Shown: positions 16,705 through 25,250 of the stretch, in pieces
How the letters are laid out: the number at the start of each line of letters is the position of its first letter
How positions within the stretch are numbered: position 1 is the stretch's first letter
Source: an uncultured Eubacteriales bacterium
Lineage (GTDB): Bacteria > Bacillota > Clostridia > Oscillospirales > Oscillospiraceae
Assembly (NCBI GenBank): GCA_900317905.1
Contig: ONIN01000006.1
Coordinates: 21,575-85,574, forward strand
Length of the DNA stretch: 64,000 nt
Reading direction: 5' to 3'
Notes under the pieces: model-generated
The model's database searches: none
What the model was told of the DNA's origin: nothing
What the model saw: only the letters and a program-made list of their open reading frames with translations
Translations under genes and position numbers: made by a program

Positions 16705-16733
16705 TGGACAATCTGAATGGAGAATGCTATACT
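16705..16733 (+). promoter_or_regulatory. Promoter of the FAD oxidoreductase operon
   Basis: TGGACA (16705-16710), a 17-nt spacer and TATACT (16728-16733) form a near-consensus sigma-A promoter, 47 nt upstream of the TTG start codon. Confidence 0.75.
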
Positions 16734-16779
16734 TGTAACAATCGGGACGAAAACTTGAAAATGAGAAGGAGGAATTGAT

Positions 16780-18321
16780 TTGCAGTTTTACAAGGATCAC
16801 TATGATGTGATCATCATCGGCAGCGCGCTGGCGGGCATGTCCGCGGCGCTGCAGCTCCAGCAGAAGGGTGTCAAGGACATCCTGATCCTGGAGAAGAACA
16901 ACATGCCCGGCGGCGTGGCCACGGACTTTGTGCGCAACGGCTTCGAGATCGAGGCTTCTCTCCACGAGATGATGTCCATCGGCCCCAAGGACAACCGCAT
17001 GGTGGTGGGCGCCTGGTTCGACGAGGTGGGCGTGGACGTGGACTGGCTGCCGGTTCCTGAGTGCTACCGCGTGCTGTTGCCGAAGGAGGGCATCAACGCC
17101 ATCCTCCACGACGGCTTTGAGCAGATGGCCCGGGACGTGGACGCCGTCTGCCCCGGCACCTACCAGAAGGTCTATGACCTGATCATGCTCTGTGACCGCG
17201 TGACCCGCAGCATGGACGTGATCTCTGTCACCCCCATGAGCAAGGTCAAGATGCTCAAGGATCATCCAGACTTCGTGAAGGTGGCGGGATACAGCGCCAG
17301 CGAAGTGATCAAGACCTTCGATCTGCCCCAGAAGGCCATCGATATGCTGGTGCCCTACTGGATCTATGTGGGCGCGCCCATGGACGATCTGCCCTTCACC
17401 ATCTACGCCTACTGCATGGCGGATTACTTCCGCGGCAGCTTCATTCCCCGTCACCGCTCCCACGAGATGAGCATGAAGATGCAGCAGAAGGTGGAGGAGA
17501 ACGGTGCCCAGATCGAGTTCCGCCAGGAGGTGGAAAAGATCCTGGTGAAGGACGGCCAGGTCTACGGCGTCCGCACCGCCAGAGGCGACGAGATCCACTG
17601 CGATTATGTTATCTCCGGCGCGTACCCCAACCGGGTCTACACCTCCATGATCGAGCCCCTGAGCGAGGTGCCGCCCCAGGCCATCAAGTTCGTCAACGGC
17701 ATGGAGCTGGGCGTCTGCCCGGTGAGCGTCATGCTGATCCTCGCCGGCACCCCGGAGGAGAACGGCTTTGTGAACTACAACACCTTCTCCGGCGACACCA
17801 TGGACACCAACGAGATCTGGGAAAACGGCAAGAACCTCACGGAGCCCTATCCCTTCCTCACCACGGTGTGCCTCAACTACGCGGTTCCCGACTGCGTGCC
17901 CGAGGGCTACACCCACGTCTCCATCACGAACCTGGTGCCCACGGATCCCTTCCTCAATGTGAAGGAGGAGGACTACTACGATCTCAAGCGCCGCCTGGCC
18001 TCTGAGATGATCGACAAGTTCATCGAGCACAACGGCGTCGACTTCCGCGACCGCATCGCCGAGGTGGAGGTCTCCACCCCCATGACGATCAACCACTATG
18101 TCGGCGCGTGGAAGGGCGCCATCTACGGCTACCGCCACTCCATGAAAAACCACCTCATCGGCCGCCGCACGATGGATGTGAACGAGCACTACATCAAGGG
18201 CCTGGAGTTCGCCGGCGCCCACGCCGTGGTCGGCGACGGGCAGGCGCCGCAGATCAAGAACGGCCGACTGGCCGCAAAGGCGGTGCTGACCGCCATGGCA
18301 GAGAAGAAGGAGGGCAAGTGA
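16780..18321 (+). CDS. CrtI/retinol-saturase-like FAD-dependent oxidoreductase
   Basis: A 513-residue flavoprotein. The dinucleotide-binding motif is at the N-terminus (DVIIIGSALAGMSAALQLQQ, an imperfect GxGxxG: GSALAG) followed by ILEKNNMPGG. The C-terminal FAD-binding block is AHAVVGDGQAPQIKNGRLAA. The overall plan matches phytoene desaturase, carotenoid isomerase and retinol saturase relatives, which act on hydrophobic polyenes or enones; the actual substrate is unknown. The start is TTG, supported by GAAGGAGG eight bases upstream. The stop overlaps the next gene's ATG by one base, so it is probably reduced by the FNR/[2Fe-2S] protein encoded there. Confidence 0.8.
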   Translation: MQFYKDHYDVIIIGSALAGMSAALQLQQKGVKDILILEKNNMPGGVATDFVRNGFEIEASLHEMMSIGPKDNRMVVGAWFDEVGVDVDWLPVPECYRVLLPKEGINAILHDGFEQMARDVDAVCPGTYQKVYDLIMLCDRVTRSMDVISVTPMSKVKMLKDHPDFVKVAGYSASEVIKTFDLPQKAIDMLVPYWIYVGAPMDDLPFTIYAYCMADYFRGSFIPRHRSHEMSMKMQQKVEENGAQIEFRQEVEKILVKDGQVYGVRTARGDEIHCDYVISGAYPNRVYTSMIEPLSEVPPQAIKFVNGMELGVCPVSVMLILAGTPEENGFVNYNTFSGDTMDTNEIWENGKNLTEPYPFLTTVCLNYAVPDCVPEGYTHVSITNLVPTDPFLNVKEEDYYDLKRRLASEMIDKFIEHNGVDFRDRIAEVEVSTPMTINHYVGAWKGAIYGYRHSMKNHLIGRRTMDVNEHYIKGLEFAGAHAVVGDGQAPQIKNGRLAAKAVLTAMAEKKEGK

Positions 18322-19511
18322 TGAGCATCAAAGTCAAAGGATTTCTGAAGGACGTGGGCGGCGCCAGCCGTGTGACCAAGGCCCGTCAGGAAGCGCTCAA
18401 AAACGCCTCTCCGGTGCCTCAGCCCAAGGACGCCATCCGGGAGCTCACCGACAAGCTCCACCCGCTGGAGATGCAGTTCAAGGTCACCGAGATCCGGGAC
18501 GCCTCTCCCACCAGCAAGACCTTCCGTCTGGAGTCGCTGGACGGCCACATCCCGGTGTTCCAGTCCGGCCAGTACGCCAACTTCCGGCTGAAGATCGGCG
18601 ACAGCCTCCTGACCCGCCCCTATACGATCTCCTCCGCCCCCTACGAAGCCAGAGGCAGCCGCCCGTTTTTCGAGATCACCGTCCGCAAGAACGCACCCTA
18701 TCTGGTGCCGGATTATCTGTTTGAGAACGTGAAGGTGGGCGATGTGCTGGACGGCGCCATGCCCTTCGGCTTCTTCTACTACGAGCCCCTCAGAGACACG
18801 AAGAATCTGGTGGCCCTGGCCGGCGGCAGCGGCATCACGCCCTTCTACTCCATGGCCAAGGAGATCGCCTTCGGCAAGCTGAAAGGCGTGAAGCTCACGA
18901 TCCTCTACGGCTCCGTCCACAGCAGCGATATCATTCTGAAGGACGAGCTGGATGCCATCGCCGCCCAGTGCCCCGATGTGAAGATCGTCCACGTCCTCTC
19001 CGACGATCAGGATTGGACGGGGGAGAAGGGCTTCATCACCAAAGAGATCATCCAGAAGTATTCCGAGACCGACAGCACCTACCTCTTCTGCGGCCCGCTG
19101 GCCATGTACCAGTTTGTCTCCAAGGCGCTGGAGGAGCTGGGGGTGCCGAAGTACCGCTTCCGCCACGATGTGGTGAACAATCCCGCCGACGTCTCCAGCC
19201 TCCCCGGCTATCCCAAGGGGACGGAGCAGAAGACCTTCAAGATCACCGTGGTGCGCGGCATCCACGAGGACGTGATCGAGGCCAAAGGCTCCGAGCCGGT
19301 GGCGGTGGCCCTGGAGCGCGCTGCCATCCCGGTGGACACCCACTGCCGCAACGGCGAGTGCGGCTTCTGCCGCAGCCAGCTTCTGAGCGGTGAGATCTTC
19401 GTCTCGCCCATCGGCGACGGCAGAAGAGAGATGGACAAGCAGATGGGCTGGTTCCATGCCTGCTCCAGCTGGCCCCTCACCGATCTCAAGATCAAAATTC
19501 CGATTCTCTAA
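18321..19511 (+). CDS. FNR-type flavin reductase with C-terminal [2Fe-2S] ferredoxin domain
   Basis: A 396-residue electron-transfer protein. Residues about 48-150 are the FAD-binding domain (RPYTISSAP motif). Residues about 160-270 are the NAD(P)H-binding domain (ALAGGSGITPFYSM, FCGPLAMY). A C-terminal plant-type ferredoxin domain has the cluster ligands CRNGECGFCRSQ plus the late Cys in FHACSSW. Such proteins pass electrons from NAD(P)H through FAD and a [2Fe-2S] cluster to a partner. Its ATG overlaps the upstream flavoenzyme's stop (TGATG), so that flavoenzyme is the probable partner. An N-terminal extension of about 45 residues precedes the FAD domain. Confidence 0.88.
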   Translation: MSIKVKGFLKDVGGASRVTKARQEALKNASPVPQPKDAIRELTDKLHPLEMQFKVTEIRDASPTSKTFRLESLDGHIPVFQSGQYANFRLKIGDSLLTRPYTISSAPYEARGSRPFFEITVRKNAPYLVPDYLFENVKVGDVLDGAMPFGFFYYEPLRDTKNLVALAGGSGITPFYSMAKEIAFGKLKGVKLTILYGSVHSSDIILKDELDAIAAQCPDVKIVHVLSDDQDWTGEKGFITKEIIQKYSETDSTYLFCGPLAMYQFVSKALEELGVPKYRFRHDVVNNPADVSSLPGYPKGTEQKTFKITVVRGIHEDVIEAKGSEPVAVALERAAIPVDTHCRNGECGFCRSQLLSGEIFVSPIGDGRREMDKQMGWFHACSSWPLTDLKIKIPIL

Positions 19512-19520
19512 AAAGAAAAG

Positions 19521-19550
19521 CCTTCCCGGGATCCGCGGATCCCGGGAAGG
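19521..19550. terminator. Bidirectional terminator between convergent genes
   Basis: A perfect palindrome (CCTTCCCGGGATCC with GGATCCCGGGAAGG) sits between the convergent reductase and hydrolase genes, with A-rich sequence on the left and a T-rich tail on the right. Confidence 0.88.
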
Positions 19551-19554
19551 TGTT

Positions 19555-20469
19555 TTATTGAGAAATCCGATTGAGAAATGCGGTCACATATTCCTGATAC
19601 AATTCCGGCGCGGTGAGGATCGACTCCGCGTGACCGGCGCCGGGGATCAGGTGGAATTCCTGATAGCCCTTCGTGCGCGCTGCCATGTCCTCGGAGTTTT
19701 TCGGGAGGATGAAGGTGTCCTCCGCACCGTGAAGGAACAGGATCGGGATCGTGTTTGCGTCCAGAGCGTCGATGGGCCGCATCTGCTTCAGCGAATAGTG
19801 ATACCGGATCCTTCCGGTGAAGTCCGTAACATCCACCAGAAACACCGGCACGTGGGCGTTCTGGTATCCGCCCCGCAGGACGTTTTCAATGTCGGAGAAG
19901 CCGCAGTCCGCCACGGCGAAATCCACCTCCGGCCGGTATTGCAGGCAGGTGAGGGTGGTAGCGGCGCCGAGGGATTCCCCGTGGAGCCCCAGCTCCGTGA
20001 GATCCGGATATCGGGCGCGGGTGTCATCGATCAGGCATTTCAGATCCTTCGCCTCCCGGATACCGTAGGTGGTGAAGTCCGATGCATTTTCCCCGTGGCC
20101 ACGGAGATCGTAGATCACGCAGCTGTAGCCCAGCGCCAGATACATTTTCGCGTATTTCAGCGAGCCCATGCGGTTGTCGGTGTAGCCGTGGGAGAGGATG
20201 ATGTACTTCCCGGTGGGGTTCTCCGGCGCCAGCAGCTCCGCGTGCAGCTGGTAGCCCTCAAAGCCGGTTACCAGATAGTCGCTTTTCTTCGACGCCGGAT
20301 AGAAGCCGGTGTCATAGCGCTCGCTCTGCCACTGAAAGGCCTGCTCCAGTGTCTGCCGCTGGCCCGTCATCACGTAAGATGGCAGCCAGAAAGCGAATGC
20401 GGCAAAGGCGATGAGCAGAAGACAGAAAACGATCAGTAATACGGTCATGGTTCGATTCCTCTTTTTCAT
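19555..20469 (-). CDS. Membrane-anchored alpha/beta hydrolase
   Basis: A 304-residue serine hydrolase. An N-terminal signal anchor (residues 9-32, LLIVFCLLLIAFAAFAFW core) places the catalytic domain outside the membrane. It has HGYTDN (oxyanion region), nucleophile LHGESLGAAT, catalytic Asp in HGAEDTF and His in GAGHAES. The family resembles BAAT/YqkD-type hydrolases of Firmicutes; the substrate is unknown. The ATG at 20469 is chosen because the hydrophobic anchor starts there; longer in-frame starts would read into the neighbouring promoter region. Confidence 0.85.
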   Translation of the reverse strand: MKKRNRTMTVLLIVFCLLLIAFAAFAFWLPSYVMTGQRQTLEQAFQWQSERYDTGFYPASKKSDYLVTGFEGYQLHAELLAPENPTGKYIILSHGYTDNRMGSLKYAKMYLALGYSCVIYDLRGHGENASDFTTYGIREAKDLKCLIDDTRARYPDLTELGLHGESLGAATTLTCLQYRPEVDFAVADCGFSDIENVLRGGYQNAHVPVFLVDVTDFTGRIRYHYSLKQMRPIDALDANTIPILFLHGAEDTFILPKNSEDMAARTKGYQEFHLIPGAGHAESILTAPELYQEYVTAFLNRISQ

Positions 20470-20499
20470 GAGATCTCTGCTTTCTTCGATGCTGCTCTT

Positions 20500-20505
20500 A
20501 TTATA
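20500..20505 (-). promoter_or_regulatory. Extended -10 promoter of the alpha/beta hydrolase
   Basis: On the minus strand TATAAT (20505-20500) is preceded by TGC, an extended -10; no clear -35 is seen. It lies 31 nt upstream of the start codon. Confidence 0.55.
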
Positions 20506-20543
20506 GCAAATCCTCCTGCGGTTGCGCAACCACCAAAGGGCGG

Positions 20544-20572
20544 TTGCAGTCGGGGCAGATCTCTGGTAAACT
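20544..20572 (+). promoter_or_regulatory. Promoter of the 20597-22096 operon
   Basis: TTGCAG (20544-20549), a 17-nt spacer and TAAACT (20567-20572) with a TGG extension form a reasonable promoter 24 nt before the first start codon. Confidence 0.6.
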
Positions 20573-20596
20573 GTGAGCAAAAAGGAGGGATCTCCC

Positions 20597-20818
20597 ATGC
20601 GATTTGGACAAAAATCGAATCCTGCCGCGCTGTTTCCTCCGGAGCGGTATGAGCCGGTGATCCGCAGCAGCATCTGCACCGGGGAACGCACCGCATGCAT
20701 GCGGAACCGGGAGACCGGGAAGATCCACGAGATCATGGTGCTGCGCACCGAGCGGGATCTTACCGAATTTGCAAAGCAGTACGGCGCGGATCTGAGCGGC
20801 ATCCGGACCATCTATTGA
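20597..20818 (+). CDS. Small conserved-looking protein of unknown function
   Basis: A 73-residue soluble protein starting MRFGQKSNPAAL, with an excellent ribosome binding site (AAAGGAGGG, seven bases before the ATG). Features that look constrained are the block RSSICTGERTACMRNR and the acidic helix RTERDLTEFAKQYG near the C-terminus. I recall similar short proteins in other Clostridia but cannot assign a function. It begins a three-gene operon; the DUF4256 gene follows 20 nt later. Confidence 0.72.
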   Translation: MRFGQKSNPAALFPPERYEPVIRSSICTGERTACMRNRETGKIHEIMVLRTERDLTEFAKQYGADLSGIRTIY

Positions 20819-20837
20819 ACACACCGGAGGTGGGAAC

Positions 20838-21359
20838 ATGCTAAGCATTCTGAAAACCCGATTTGAGCAGAACCCCGCGCTCCATCCGGATTTGACGTGG
20901 GCAGAGGTGGAGCAGCGGCTGCTGGCGCATCCCGAGGCCCTTGCGGTGCTGGAGCGGATGGAGGAGACCGGGGGAGAACCGGATGTGCTCGGCGTCTCCG
21001 GGGAGGGCGGAAAGCTCCTCTTCTGCGACTGCTCGAAGGAGACGCCCGCAGGCAGACGGAGCCTGTGCTACGATGAGGCGGCCCGCCTGAAGAGAAAGAA
21101 GAATCCGCCAGCGGGCAGCGCGGAAGCGCAGGCGGCGGAGATGGGCGTTTCGCTGATGACAGAGGCCATCTATCGGGCGCTGCAGGCGCGGGGTGCATAT
21201 GATCTCAAAACCTCCTCCTGGATCCTGACGCCGCCTGAGATCCGGCAGCTGGGCGGAGCGCTGTTTTGTGAGCGGCGCTACGGTGCAGTATTTACCTTCC
21301 ACAACGGGGCGGATTCTTACTATTCTGTCCGAGGCTGGCGCGGCTGCCTTTGGGTCTGA
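20838..21359 (+). CDS. DUF4256 family protein
   Basis: A 173-residue protein matching DUF4256: TWAEVEQRLLAHPEAL, EETGGEPDVLGV, FCDCSKETPAGRRSLCYD, YDLKTSSWILTPPEIRQLGG and the C-terminal ALFCERRYGAVFTFHNGA. This family is widespread and has no known biochemical function. The full-length domain is present. The ATG follows CGGAGGTGGG. It sits in the middle of a small operon between an unknown 73-residue protein and an esterase-like protein. Confidence 0.88.
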   Translation: MLSILKTRFEQNPALHPDLTWAEVEQRLLAHPEALAVLERMEETGGEPDVLGVSGEGGKLLFCDCSKETPAGRRSLCYDEAARLKRKKNPPAGSAEAQAAEMGVSLMTEAIYRALQARGAYDLKTSSWILTPPEIRQLGGALFCERRYGAVFTFHNGADSYYSVRGWRGCLWV

Positions 21360-21379
21360 GAATGTGGGGGAGAGATACT

Positions 21380-22096
21380 ATGCTGATTACGATGACCATC
21401 GGCGGGCGGGCATGCCCCGTTTTCTGTGGCAAGCGCCCGAACATGATCCTGCTCCAGCCTGTCGACGAAAATGACCTGCGGGGGCTGGAAAACCAGATCG
21501 CCCGGATGGAACAGCGCTGCGGAGGGGACTTCCTCTTCGCGGCGATTCCGATTCAGGACTGGAACCGGGAGCTCTCCCCCTGGGAGGCTCCCGCCGTCTT
21601 TGGAAAAGCGGACTTCGGCAGCGGAGCAGGGGAGACCCTCAACTTTATTCTGCATAGGCTGCTGCCGGAACTGCTGCGGGAGTTTTCACTTTCGGAGACG
21701 CTCCCGGTGATCCTCGGCGGCTACTCACTGGCGGGGCTCTTCGCCCTCTGGAGCGGCTGCCAAAGCGACCGGTTCTCCGCCATCGCGGCGGCGTCCCCTT
21801 CGGTGTGGTTCCCGGATTGGATTGCATATGCAAAAACCAACCGGAACCATGCAGAGCATGTCTATCTCAGTCTGGGTGACCGGGAGGCGCGGACGAAAAA
21901 CCCCGTCATGGCGACGGTGGGAAGCTGCATCCAGACCCAGCTGGAAATCCTCCGGGAGAGCGGAATTGATTGTATTCTCGAATGGAATCAAGGCAATCAC
22001 TTCCAAGACCCGGAAAAGCGCACCGCCGCGGCTTTTTCCTGGTGCATGGATAAAGTGCTGGAAAACCCATGGATCGGGCAGTCCACATTCTGTTAA
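21380..22096 (+). CDS. Putative alpha/beta-hydrolase esterase
   Basis: A 238-residue predicted serine esterase of the IroE/BesA-like fold. The nucleophile elbow is GGYSLAGLFALW (about residue 115). SPSVWFPDWI follows, and a catalytic His is likely in NQGNHFQDP near the C-terminus, all expected of this group. There is no signal peptide. The start at 21380 follows GGGGGAGAG. It is the last gene of the 20597 operon. The substrate is unknown; family members hydrolyse esters such as siderophore or phenolic esters, but nothing here points to one. Confidence 0.8.
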   Translation: MLITMTIGGRACPVFCGKRPNMILLQPVDENDLRGLENQIARMEQRCGGDFLFAAIPIQDWNRELSPWEAPAVFGKADFGSGAGETLNFILHRLLPELLREFSLSETLPVILGGYSLAGLFALWSGCQSDRFSAIAAASPSVWFPDWIAYAKTNRNHAEHVYLSLGDREARTKNPVMATVGSCIQTQLEILRESGIDCILEWNQGNHFQDPEKRTAAAFSWCMDKVLENPWIGQSTFC

Positions 22097-22103
22097 ATGT
22101 ACC

Positions 22104-22132
22104 TTGCATTTTGATGCATTCAATGATAAAAT
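22104..22132 (+). promoter_or_regulatory. Promoter of the opp operon
   Basis: TTGCAT (22104-22109), a 17-nt spacer and TAAAAT (22127-22132) with a TGA extension lie 75 nt upstream of oppB. Confidence 0.7.
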
Positions 22133-22207
22133 ATTCAAATCAGCAAGTACGGGTCAGAGCAGGGCGGTCTGCCGTCTTTTCCTTCTGATCCGAGGAACAG
22201 GTGAAGC

Positions 22208-23137
22208 ATGAATACCAAAACATTACTGTATATCCTCAAACGGCTTGCGCTGGCGATCTTCACGATCTGGGTGGTCATCACGATCACCTTCTTCGTCATG
22301 CACGCGGTGCCCGGCGGCCCCTTCGCCAGTGAAAAGGCGACGACCCCGGCGGTGAAAGCTGCGCTGGAGGCGAAGTACGGCCTGGACAAGCCGCTGAGCC
22401 AGCAATACTGGACGTATTTGAAGGATGTTGTGACAAAGTTCGACTTCGGCCCCAGCCTGAAGCAGCGCGGCCGCATGGTGGTGGACATCATCTCCGACGG
22501 CATGAAGACCTCTGCCAAGCTGGGCGTCATCGCCGCGGTGGGCTCCGCCATTGTGGGCATCGTCCTGGGCGCCATCGCAGCCCTTAGAAGGAACAAGTTC
22601 ATTGACCGTGTCATCATGGTCATCACCACGGCCTTCGTCTCCATGCCGAGCTTCATCATGGGCTCGCTGCTGTTGGCGCTGTTCGCGGTCAAACTTGGGG
22701 TTCTGCCTGCCAACGGCACCACGGCGGCCGGTCTGGTGCTGCCCATCATCACCCTGGCGCTGTATCCCATGGCCTACATCACCCGCCTGACCCGCTCCAG
22801 CATGCTGGACGTTCTGGGTCAGGACTACATCCGCACGGCCAAGGCCAAGGGCGTCTCCGGCGGGCGGATCATCTTCGGCCACGCGTTGAAAAACTCGCTG
22901 ATCCCGGTGCTGACCTACTTCGGCCCCATGCTGGCCTACATCGTCACCGGCTCTCTGGTGGTGGAGCAGATCTTCGCCGTGCCGGGCATCGGCCGCGCCT
23001 TTGTCAGCAGCATCACCAACCGTGACTATCCCATGGTCATGGGCACCACCATCGTGCTGGCTGCCCTGATCGTGATCATGAACCTGGTGACCGACATCCT
23101 GTATAAGGTCGTCGATCCCCGGATCACCCTGGAATGA
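22208..23137 (+). CDS. oppB: Oligopeptide ABC transporter permease OppB
   Basis: A 309-residue inner-membrane permease of the OppB/DppB type. The N-terminal block RLALAIFTIWVVITITFFVM and the early PGGPF motif are typical. The cytoplasmic EAA-like loop appears as RTAKAKGVSGGRIIFGHALK near residue 220, and FAVPGIGRAF lies toward the C-terminus. Length is standard. It heads oppB-oppC-oppD-oppF-oppA. The ligand could be oligopeptides, dipeptides or nickel; the binding protein at the operon end favours peptides. Confidence 0.92.
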   Translation: MNTKTLLYILKRLALAIFTIWVVITITFFVMHAVPGGPFASEKATTPAVKAALEAKYGLDKPLSQQYWTYLKDVVTKFDFGPSLKQRGRMVVDIISDGMKTSAKLGVIAAVGSAIVGIVLGAIAALRRNKFIDRVIMVITTAFVSMPSFIMGSLLLALFAVKLGVLPANGTTAAGLVLPIITLALYPMAYITRLTRSSMLDVLGQDYIRTAKAKGVSGGRIIFGHALKNSLIPVLTYFGPMLAYIVTGSLVVEQIFAVPGIGRAFVSSITNRDYPMVMGTTIVLAALIVIMNLVTDILYKVVDPRITLE

Positions 23138-23151
23138 GGAGGGAACACAAT

Positions 23152-24210
23152 ATGAAAAAGAACCCTCTGAGTCTCCAGGTGGATCTGGAGCAGTTCATCC
23201 CCGCCACCGAGGAAGACAAGGCCTACATGGTGCAGATGCGCCCCAGCTCCACCTTCTTCAAGGACGGCGTCAAGCGTCTGGTGAAGAACAAGGTGGCCTT
23301 CGTGAGCTTCATCCTCATCGTGGTCATCACCCTTTCGAGCATTTTCATCCCCATGTTCTGGCCCTATTCCTACGACAACCAGCTGGGCGTCACCCCGGGC
23401 CGGCCTGTGGATGCTTCCTATAACAACCTGAAGCCCTTTGAATACGGCCGCACGGAGCTCAAGCAGATGGAGGACGGCGAAAAGCTCTTCCCCCACGTCT
23501 TCGGCACCGACGCCGCCGGACGTGACTATTTCATCCGCGTGGTCTACGGCACCCGTGTGTCCCTGGCGGTGGGCTTCTTCGCCAGCATCATCGTGCTGGT
23601 CATCGGCATGCTGGTGGGCTCCATCTCCGGCTACTGCGGCGGCAAGGTGGATCTGATCATCATGCGCATTGTGGATATTATCTATTCTCTGCCGGATATG
23701 CTGATGGTCATTCTGCTGGCCTCGGTGCTGCGCCTGACGCTGGCGCCGAAGATCGAGGGCACCGCCCTGGAGTCCATCGGTTCCAACATCATCAGCCTGT
23801 TCATCGTGTTTGCGCTGCTCTACTGGGTGAGCATGTCCCGCCTGATCCGCGGCCAGATCCTCTCCCTCCGCGAGCAGGAGTATGTCCTCTCCGCCCAGGC
23901 CACCGGCGCCAAGGGCAGCTGGATCATCCGCAAGCATCTGATCCCGAACTGCATCAGCGTCGTGATCATCTCCGCCGCGCTGCAGATCCCCTCTGCCATC
24001 TTCACGGAGAGCTACCTCTCCTTCCTGGGCCTGGGCGTCAACGCGCCGATGCCCTCTCTGGGCTCGCTGGCTTCGGACGCCCTCAACGGTCTGACCAGCT
24101 ATCCCTATCGTCTCGTCATCCCGGCTGTGGTCATTTCGCTGATCGTGCTGAGCCTGAACCTCTTCGGTGACGGCCTGCGCGACGCCTTTGACCCGAAGCT
24201 GAACGGTTAA
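23152..24210 (+). CDS. oppC: Oligopeptide ABC transporter permease OppC
   Basis: A 352-residue inner-membrane permease of the OppC/DppC type. It has an N-terminal cytoplasmic segment, a first membrane helix near residue 50, the HVFGTDAAGRDYFIRVVYGT motif ahead of the transport domain, and the EAA loop LSAQATGAKGSWIIRKHLIP near residue 250. The ESYLSFLGLGV block is characteristic. The ATG at 23152 is chosen for its GAGGAGGG ribosome binding site; an in-frame ATG at 23134 would overlap oppB by 4 nt. Confidence 0.92.
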   Translation: MKKNPLSLQVDLEQFIPATEEDKAYMVQMRPSSTFFKDGVKRLVKNKVAFVSFILIVVITLSSIFIPMFWPYSYDNQLGVTPGRPVDASYNNLKPFEYGRTELKQMEDGEKLFPHVFGTDAAGRDYFIRVVYGTRVSLAVGFFASIIVLVIGMLVGSISGYCGGKVDLIIMRIVDIIYSLPDMLMVILLASVLRLTLAPKIEGTALESIGSNIISLFIVFALLYWVSMSRLIRGQILSLREQEYVLSAQATGAKGSWIIRKHLIPNCISVVIISAALQIPSAIFTESYLSFLGLGVNAPMPSLGSLASDALNGLTSYPYRLVIPAVVISLIVLSLNLFGDGLRDAFDPKLNG

Positions 24211-24224
24211 GGGGGTGCAGGAAT

Positions 24225-25250
24225 ATGGCATTGCTTGAAGTCAAAGACCTGCGCACCTCCTTCTTTACCGACGCCGGCGAGGTGAAGGCCGTCAACGGTA
24301 TCTCCTTCAACCTCGAGCGCGGCAAGGTGCTGGGCATCGTGGGCGAGAGCGGCTCCGGCAAGAGCGTCACCGCCTACTCCATCATGCAGATCCTCGCTGG
24401 CACCGGCAAGATCGTCGGCGGCAGCGTGAAGCTGGACGGCCAGGAGCTGGTCGGCGCCGGCGAAAAGGTCATGAAAACCGTCCGCGGCAACAAGATCTCC
24501 ATCATCTTCCAGGACCCCATGACCTCCCTGAATCCCACCTACACCATCGGCCACCAGCTGGTGGAGGCCATCACCCTCCACACCGGGCGCAACCGGAAGG
24601 AAGCCTGGGACCGTGCGGTGGAAATGCTCCGGCTGGTGAACATGAACGAGCCGGAAAAGCGCATGAAGCAGTACCCCTATGAGTTCTCCGGCGGTATGCG
24701 GCAGCGCGTCATGATCGCCATGGCCTTGGCCTGCGAGCCGGACATCCTCATCGCGGACGAGCCCACCACGGCGCTGGATGTGACCATCCAGGCGCAGATC
24801 CTGGAGCTCATGGCTTCCCTGCAGGAAGAGCTGGGCATGGCCATCATCATGATCACCCATGACCTGGGCGTCGTGGCCCAGATGTGCGACGAGGTCATCG
24901 TCATGTACGCCGGCTCCATCTGCGAGCAGGGCACGGCGGACGAGATCTTCTACAATCCCTGCCACGAATACACCAAGGGCCTCATGCGGTCCATCCCCAC
25001 GGCGGACACGGCGGGCACCCGGCTGCATCCCATCACGGGCACGCCCATCGACCTGCTGAACATGCCCAAGGGCTGCCCCTTCGCCCCCAGATGCGACAAC
25101 GCCATGAAGATCTGCATCGAGCAGCGCTGCGAGCGCATGGAGATCAACGACGAGCATGCGGCAGCCTGCTGGATGAACGTCAAGAAGGGCATCGAGGACG
25201 GAAGCATCGTCCCGGAAAAGAAGCAGGAAGGCGGTGAGGAAAATGGCTGA
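24225..25250 (+). CDS. oppD: Oligopeptide ABC transporter ATPase OppD
   Basis: A 341-residue ATPase. It has Walker A GESGSGKS (about residues 40-47), Q-loop [10 protein letters not shown], signature [16 protein letters not shown] and Walker [13 protein letters not shown]. The C-terminal oligopeptide-transporter extension has the Cys-rich block [15 protein letters not shown] plus CWM, which in this family can carry an Fe-S cluster. It pairs with OppF, whose start overlaps its end by 8 nt. Confidence 0.94.
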   Translation: MALLEVKDLRTSFFTDAGEVKAVNGISFNLERGKVLGIVGESGSGKSVTAYSIMQILAGTGKIVGGSVKLDGQELVGAGEKVMKTVRGNKISIIFQDPMTSLNPTYTIGHQLVEAITLHTGRNRKEAWDRAVEMLRLVNMNEPEKRMKQYPYEFSGGMRQRVMIAMALACEPDILIADEPTTALDVTIQAQILELMASLQEELGMAIIMITHDLGVVAQMCDEVIVMYAGSICEQGTADEIFYNPCHEYTKGLMRSIPTADTAGTRLHPITGTPIDLLNMPKGCPFAPRCDNAMKICIEQRCERMEINDEHAAACWMNVKKGIEDGSIVPEKKQEGGEENG

